From Noviherbaspirillum_A sp963522035 (GTDB lineage: Bacteria > Pseudomonadota > Gammaproteobacteria > Burkholderiales > Burkholderiaceae_D): DNA of 27,392 bases. Under the pieces are notes generated by a model. That model saw only the letters and a list, made by a program, of their open reading frames with translations, was not told the DNA's origin and did not search any database. Positions 23,184 through 27,392 of this stretch are shown in pieces. Made by a program: the position numbers and the translations under genes. Positions within the stretch are counted from its first letter, which is position 1. Each line of letters starts with the position of its first letter. The stretch spans positions 1 through 27,392 of the forward strand of contig CAUQYP010000032.1 of the NCBI GenBank assembly GCA_963522035.1, written 5' to 3'.

Positions 23184-24358
23184 GCCCTGCCCTGTCCGGC
23201 GACCTTCTGGAATAGTTCGATCTGCCCCTGCGTGGTGTCGTCCCAGCTGAAACGCTCGGCGTAACGCCGCGTTGCCTCGTGCGAAGGATAATTGGCCCGC
23301 AACTGCCGCAGCGCCGCGGCCACGCCGTCCGGCGTCCGCTCCGGCATCAGCACACCCGCTTCAGGCGCGGCGACAACTTCCGGCGTCCCCCAGACGTTGC
23401 TGGCGATGACGGGCGTGCCGCATGCCATCGACTCCAGCAGCACGTTGGCCCAGCCTTCGCGGCTCGAAGCCAGCACCAGCGCGTCGGCGCCGCCATAGTA
23501 GCGCCGCAGTTCGCTCTGCGGCAGGGGGCCGAGGAAGCGCACCCTGTCCTGCACGCCGATGCGCTGCGCCAGTTCTTCCAGCTTGGCGCGGTCCGGGCCG
23601 CTGCCTGCAATCCAGAGATGCACGTCGGGCATGCCGGGCAAGGCCTGGATCGGCAACTCATGGCCCTTGCGCGGTTCAAGGTGACCGACCGACATCAGCG
23701 TGAAACCTTCCATGCCCAGCTCGCTGCGCAATGCAGCGCGGTCGCCCGGCTGGAACAGCTCGAGGTTGACGCCGTTGCGCAGCGGCGTGATGCGCGCGCC
23801 GTCGATGCCGAGCCCGACCATTTCGTCCTTCAACGCGTTGCAGACCGTAATCATGCCTGCCGCATGCCCGGCCGCCCAGCGTATCATCCGGCGCGGCAGT
23901 CGGTATTGGGGCACCAGGTTGATGTCGGTGCCGCGCGCTGTGATGACGACCGGCTTGTTGAAATAGCGCCCCAGCATGACGGCGGCGACGCCGTCCGGGT
24001 AGAAATAATGCGCGTCGATCACGTCGAAGTCGTAACCCTCGTCGATGATGCGGCCCAGCGTCGACTTCATCGCGCCAGCGAGCAGGGCCGGCGCCGGCAC
24101 CATGCCGACCTTCGGGATCACCGGGTAGCGCGGATGACAAACGTCGATGCCGTTGCGTTGTTCGGACGCGGGAACCTGCGCATAGCTGGCATACACGCCG
24201 AAGCGCGGATGACTGAATGGGAACCATGGCACCGGCGCGACCACGCGGGAGGTCACCTGATTACTGGCAAGCAGGTAGCGCAGGCGGGTTTCCACGAAGA
24301 TGCCGTGGTTGGGCCGCTGTGCATTGGGAAACAAGGTACTGAAAGTCAGCAATTTCAT
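23180..24358 (-). CDS. Family 4 glycosyltransferase, first gene of the EPS run
   Basis: A 392-aa GT-B glycosyltransferase. N-terminal MKLLTFSTLFPNAQRPNHGIF is followed by the DVIDAHYFYPDGVAA and ITARGTDINL blocks. The donor side has PLRNGVNLELF, MSVGHLEPRKGHEL, WIAGSGPDR and REGWANVLLESMACGTPVIAS. I chose ATG 24358, which begins exactly at the first conserved strand; the frame stays open 85 codons upstream but encodes nothing family-like. No good ribosome site is seen. It leads the minus-strand set GT4-GT4-deacetylase/GT4-GT2 and is transcribed away from ugd. Specificity is unknown. Confidence 0.87.
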   Translation of the reverse strand: MKLLTFSTLFPNAQRPNHGIFVETRLRYLLASNQVTSRVVAPVPWFPFSHPRFGVYASYAQVPASEQRNGIDVCHPRYPVIPKVGMVPAPALLAGAMKSTLGRIIDEGYDFDVIDAHYFYPDGVAAVMLGRYFNKPVVITARGTDINLVPQYRLPRRMIRWAAGHAAGMITVCNALKDEMVGLGIDGARITPLRNGVNLELFQPGDRAALRSELGMEGFTLMSVGHLEPRKGHELPIQALPGMPDVHLWIAGSGPDRAKLEELAQRIGVQDRVRFLGPLPQSELRRYYGGADALVLASSREGWANVLLESMACGTPVIASNVWGTPEVVAAPEAGVLMPERTPDGVAAALRQLRANYPSHEATRRYAERFSWDDTTQGQIELFQKVAGQGRA

Positions 24359-24822
24359 GAGCGTTATATTGGAACGACAAGGGTGCGCGGCAGCTTGCAG
24401 CCTGGGCGGGTCATGCAATACGGCAAACCGCGGAATGATGCCCGAATGGCAGCATCGCTGCCATGCGCCGCCGCATAGTAAAACAGTTTTGCTGCAGTGC
24501 GACGGTTCTTGCGCCAAATCAATTGGATTATCGGCGCGCTTGAATGATAATTCATTCTTGATAATATTTACATTGAGCAATATCACAAGTATAGCGATTC
24601 GGCCCGGCAACACCGGATTTTTATTGCCTTGCAGACATTCCTGTTACAAGATGCCTGCATCGAGCCGACCGGCCAGCAATAAATACGATGGCAGACGGCG
24701 ATTCCAGGCCCGACGGGTAGACGTTGGCCCACGGTCGTTATACTGTCGCATTGCCTGTTAGTGCGGTCGTCGCACGCTGTGTCCTACATCCCGTTTCCAA
24801 TTTCTCCTTATTAAATGCGCTT
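24359..24822. other. Divergent regulatory region between the GT4 operon and ugd
   Basis: 464 nt without a credible gene. 24539-24600 is sharply AT-rich. It contains the perfect palindrome GAATGA-TAAT-TCATTC (24542-24557) and two GATAAT hexamers (24546-24551, 24560-24565). Rightward promoter candidate: TTTACA (24567-24572), a 17-nt spacer, TATAGC (24590-24595). A leftward candidate reads TTGTGA, 16 nt, TATTAT on the minus strand and overlaps it. The ugd leader would then be about 220 nt. Both operons could share one operator. Confidence 0.5.
24567..24595 (+). promoter_or_regulatory. Candidate ugd promoter
   Basis: TTTACA (-35), a 17-nt spacer and TATAGC (-10) inside the AT-rich patch. Matches are 5 of 6 and 4 of 6 to consensus. 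Confidence 0.4.
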
Positions 24823-26187
24823 ATGAAAATTACGATTATCGGCACCGGTTATGTTGGCCTGGTTTCCGGAGCATGCTTCGCAGACGTTGGCAACACGGTC
24901 CTTTGCCTGGACGTCGATTCCCGCAAGATCGACATGCTCAACGCCGGGCAGATCCCGATCCATGAGCCGGGCCTGGACAAACTGGTGGCAGCCAATGCCG
25001 CGGCTGGCCGCATCCTGTTCACGACCGACTACGACCGCGCAGTCGCGCACGCCGACGTGATCTTCATTGCGGTCGGCACGCCGCCGGACGAAGACGGCAG
25101 CGCCGACCTGCGGCACATCCTGTCGGCCGCGCGCAGCATCGGCCAGCGCATCACCCGCCCTATCGTCGTGGTCGACAAGTCCACCGTGCCGGTCGGCACC
25201 GCCGACCAGGTGCGCGCTGCGATCGCCGAAGAGCTCAGGAAGCGCGATTCGCGCGTCTCGTTCACCGTCGTCAGCAATCCGGAGTTCCTGAAGGAAGGCG
25301 CAGCCATCGACGATTTCATGCGGCCGGACCGCATCATCGTCGGCAGCGACGACCCGGACGCCACCCGCGTCATGCGCCAGCTGTATGCGCCGTTCAGCCG
25401 CAACCATGACAAGCTGATCCACATGGACGTGCGCAGCGCAGAGCTGAGCAAGTACGCGGCCAATGCGATGCTGGCCACCCGCATCAGCTTCATGAACGAG
25501 CTGGCCAACCTGGCCGAGGCGCTCGGCGCCGACATCGAGGCGGTGCGCATGGGCATAGGCTCCGACCCGCGGATCGGACCGCATTTCCTGTACGCGGGCA
25601 TGGGCTACGGCGGTTCCTGCTTTCCCAAGGACGTCAAGGCCCTGCTGAAGACGTCCGTCGACCATGGCCGCACGCTGCACCTGCTGAGCGCCATCGAGAA
25701 AGTCAACGAGGCGCAGAAGAGCGTGCTGTTCGACAAGATCGCCGGCCACTTCGGCGGCGTCGAGTCGCTGCGCGGCAAGACGCTGGCGCTATGGGGCCTG
25801 TCGTTCAAGCCGAACACCGACGACATGCGCGAAGCGCCCAGCCTGGTGCTGATCGGCAAGCTCATTGCGGCCGGCTGCAAGGTGCGCGCCTACGACCCGG
25901 TGGCGACGGCCGAAGCGCGCCGCCTGCTGCTGCAGGAAAACGGCGAGGAAGCCTGCAGCAGCTACCTGACGCTGTGCGACAGCGCCTGGGCTGCGGTCGA
26001 GGGCAGCGACGCGCTGGCGCTGGTCACCGAATGGAAGGAATTCCGTTCGCCCGACTTCGAACGGCTGGCCGGCGCGCTTTCCGGCAAGGCGATCTTCGAC
26101 GGCCGCAACCTGTATGACCCGGCCATGGTGGCTGCCACCGGCCTCGCCTATCACGGCATAGGCCGGCGCGGGCATCACGACAAATGA
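24823..26187 (+). CDS. ugd: UDP-glucose 6-dehydrogenase
   Basis: A 454-aa enzyme that oxidises UDP-glucose to UDP-glucuronate with two NAD+. The N-terminal Rossmann motif GTGYVG is at 7-12. NPEFLKEG (152-159) supplies the thioester-assisting Glu, AELSKYAANA (206-215) gives Lys210 and Asn214, and GYGGSCFPKD (261-270) carries catalytic Cys266. The C-terminal domain has LWGLSFKPNTDDMREAPS, which binds UDP. I chose ATG 24823, where the family sequence MKITIIGTGYVGLV begins; an upstream ATG at 24724 adds 33 unrelated residues. The ribosome site is weak. The stop overlaps the next gene's start (ATGA). With that epimerase it makes UDP-GlcA and then UDP-GalA for the polysaccharide. Confidence 0.95.
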   Translation: MKITIIGTGYVGLVSGACFADVGNTVLCLDVDSRKIDMLNAGQIPIHEPGLDKLVAANAAAGRILFTTDYDRAVAHADVIFIAVGTPPDEDGSADLRHILSAARSIGQRITRPIVVVDKSTVPVGTADQVRAAIAEELRKRDSRVSFTVVSNPEFLKEGAAIDDFMRPDRIIVGSDDPDATRVMRQLYAPFSRNHDKLIHMDVRSAELSKYAANAMLATRISFMNELANLAEALGADIEAVRMGIGSDPRIGPHFLYAGMGYGGSCFPKDVKALLKTSVDHGRTLHLLSAIEKVNEAQKSVLFDKIAGHFGGVESLRGKTLALWGLSFKPNTDDMREAPSLVLIGKLIAAGCKVRAYDPVATAEARRLLLQENGEEACSSYLTLCDSAWAAVEGSDALALVTEWKEFRSPDFERLAGALSGKAIFDGRNLYDPAMVAATGLAYHGIGRRGHHDK

Positions 26188-27179
26188 CCGGCCCGACCAT
26201 CCTGGTAACAGGCGCTGCCGGCTTTGTCGGCAGCTTCGTCGCTGCGCGGCTGGCCGACATGGGCCACCGGGTCATCGGCTGCGACAACTTCAACGATTAC
26301 TACACGCCGCAGCTGAAGCATGACCGGGTGGAGGCGCTGCTGGCGCCGCGCGGCGTCGAATGCCACCGCATCGAGCTGTCGGATGCGGCGCAGGTGGCAA
26401 GCCTGTTCGAGACGCATCGCCCGACCCACGTCGTGCACCTGGCAGCGCAGGCTGGCGTGCGCTACTCGCTGGAAAACCCGGCGGCCTATATCCAGTCCAA
26501 CCTGGTCGGCTTCTCGCACATGCTCGAAGCGTGCCGCCGCCACCAGGTGCAGCACATGCTGTATGCGAGCAGCAGCAGCGTCTACGGCGCGAATGCCAAG
26601 GTGCCGTTCGCGGAAAGCGACCAGACCGACTCGCCGGTGTCGCTGTATGCCGCCACCAAGAAGTCCAACGAGCTGATGGCGTATTCGTACAGCCACCTGT
26701 ACGCGCTGCCGATGACGGGCCTGCGTTTCTTCACCGTCTACGGGCCGTGGGGCCGTCCCGACATGGCCTATTTCAGCTTCACCCGCAAGATCATGAATGG
26801 CGAGCCGATACCGGTGTTTGCCGAAGGCCTGCTGCGGCGCGACTTTACCTACATCGACGATATCGTCGAAGGCGTGGTGCGCCTGCTGTTCAAGCCGACG
26901 CCGGCTACCGAAGGCGCACCGGCGCACGCGGTATTCAACATCGGCAACCACCAACCGGTGGTAGTCATGGACTTCATCGCCACGCTGGAACAGGCGCTGG
27001 GGCGCAAGGCGGTCATCGACTTCCTGCCGATGCAGCCGGGCGACGTGCCGGCGACCTACGCCGACACGGAGCGGCTGCGCGCCTGGGTCGGCTTTGCGCC
27101 GGCCACCGCCCTGGCCGACGGGCTGCTGGAATTCACCCGCTGGTACGATCGCTGGTCGAGCAAGAGCGCCACCTCGTAG
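26184..27179 (+). CDS. UDP-glucuronate 4-epimerase
   Basis: A 331-aa extended short-chain dehydrogenase closest by motif to UDP-GlcA 4-epimerases. It has GAAGFVG (10-16), CDNFNDYYTPQLK (33-45), HLAAQAGVRYSLENP (85-99), catalytic SSS (about 130-132) and Tyr155-xxx-Lys159 (YAATKK). FFTVYGPWGRPDMA, with the arginine expected to contact the carboxylate-bearing sugar, follows. RRDFTYIDDIVEG and the QPGDVPATYAD end are also family features. It converts UDP-GlcA to UDP-GalA with bound NAD. It overlaps ugd by 4 nt, matching its substrate supply. A neutral-sugar epimerase is possible but less likely because galE is already present and the DNFNDYY/YGPWGRPDMA signature fits the uronate group. Confidence 0.88.
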   Translation: MTGPTILVTGAAGFVGSFVAARLADMGHRVIGCDNFNDYYTPQLKHDRVEALLAPRGVECHRIELSDAAQVASLFETHRPTHVVHLAAQAGVRYSLENPAAYIQSNLVGFSHMLEACRRHQVQHMLYASSSSVYGANAKVPFAESDQTDSPVSLYAATKKSNELMAYSYSHLYALPMTGLRFFTVYGPWGRPDMAYFSFTRKIMNGEPIPVFAEGLLRRDFTYIDDIVEGVVRLLFKPTPATEGAPAHAVFNIGNHQPVVVMDFIATLEQALGRKAVIDFLPMQPGDVPATYADTERLRAWVGFAPATALADGLLEFTRWYDRWSSKSATS

Positions 27180-27323
27180 TTCGATGAAAATGGGGCGATG
27201 CGTCTTTCATGGCCAGCCACGGGCCTTGCCAGCATCGTCCATCATGGGTAGTACCGGTCCTGCTCCGCTGGAGCAGTTTCGTGCTGACTTGCTTGAGCTG
27301 GCCTGTAAGCGATATTTCTTGCT
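27180..27323. other. Non-coding stretch after the epimerase
   Basis: 144 nt following the epimerase stop. It contains a short hairpin-like CTGCTCCGCTGGAGCAG (about 27260-27276, CTGCTCC/GGAGCAG with loop GCT) and then TTTCG. This could act as a weak terminator, though the T-run is poor. No gene is seen. Confidence 0.4.
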
Positions 27324-27382
27324 CCGCGCAGCGACCGTTGCCGTTGCCGTTGCCCGCGCAGCGACAGTTGCCGTTGCTTTTG
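27324..27382 (-). repeat. Two inverted copies of the GGCAAC-array repeat
   Basis: Read on the minus strand: CAAAAGCAACGGCAAC followed by TGTCGCTGCGCGG (27382-27354), then a second copy with three GGCAAC-like hexamers ending GGTCGCTGCGCGG (to 27324). A 25-nt stretch (27353-27377) is the exact reverse complement of 75-99 at the left end of the window. Confidence 0.8.
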
Positions 27383-27392
27383 ACGCTGCCTT

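Noticed and set aside
26237..26249. A 13-nt match (12 nt exact) to the cap of the GGCAAC repeat, GTCGCTGCGCGG
   Set aside because: It lies inside the epimerase coding sequence (Val-Ala-Ala-Arg region) without the hexamer array; a chance match in GC-rich codons.

Overview
The window is GC-rich and reads as a chromosomal piece of a betaproteobacterium of the order Burkholderiales, most likely Oxalobacteraceae (the Massilia/Duganella/Noviherbaspirillum/Herbaspirillum neighbourhood). The reasons are the rnr-rlmB-yceH order, the exosortase-A (XrtA/PEP-CTERM) accessory genes, and an HPr-rel-A gene set of the kind seen in that family. This is an inference from gene content; no 16S rRNA gene is present.

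Layout. (1) 1-2193: two copies of an intergenic repeat, then a minus-strand operon acyl carrier protein -> exosortase-associated hydrolase 2 -> hydrolase 1, with overlapping start and stop codons. (2) 2565-5390: divergent from it, prsT, a 926-aa TPR lipoprotein of the XrtA system, with a strong terminator. (3) 5391-9563: a palindromic repeat pair, then the minus-strand housekeeping block rnr -> rlmB -> yceH. (4) 9665-10075: tRNA-Leu(CAG) with its own promoter and terminator, followed by a hairpin-rich tract carrying rearranged fragments of the tRNA 3' end. (5) 10073-13415: galE (minus), a VanZ-family membrane protein (plus) and a Sel1/SLT lytic transglycosylase (minus). The last two converge and share a stop-codon tetranucleotide. 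(6) 13745-16770: a tight plus-strand operon encoding a Tat-exported protein that ends in Ser, a PqqD-like peptide chaperone, an HPr-kinase-related kinase and a nucleotidyltransferase. (7) 17026-27179: an exopolysaccharide block. It has a Wzx-type flippase (plus), a convergent minus-strand run of two GT4 enzymes, a polysaccharide deacetylase-GT4 fusion and a GT2, and then the divergent pair ugd + UDP-glucuronate 4-epimerase. (8) 27324-27382: two further copies of the left-end repeat, inverted.

How it fits together. galE, ugd and the last epimerase supply UDP-Gal, UDP-GlcA and UDP-GalA. The four glycosyltransferase proteins and the flippase would assemble and export a repeat unit. The PEP-CTERM/exosortase machinery, represented here only by accessory genes, is usually linked to EPS production. 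No exosortase, PEP-CTERM substrate, initiating sugar transferase, polymerase or chain-length regulator is visible, so both the XrtA and EPS systems must be completed elsewhere.

The most interesting part is the 13745-16770 operon. A leader/chaperone-binding protein, a protein kinase related to those that phosphorylate a C-terminal Ser of lasso peptides, and a nucleotidyltransferase sit directly behind an exported protein whose last residue is Ser. That suggests an undescribed post-translational modification of a Tat substrate.
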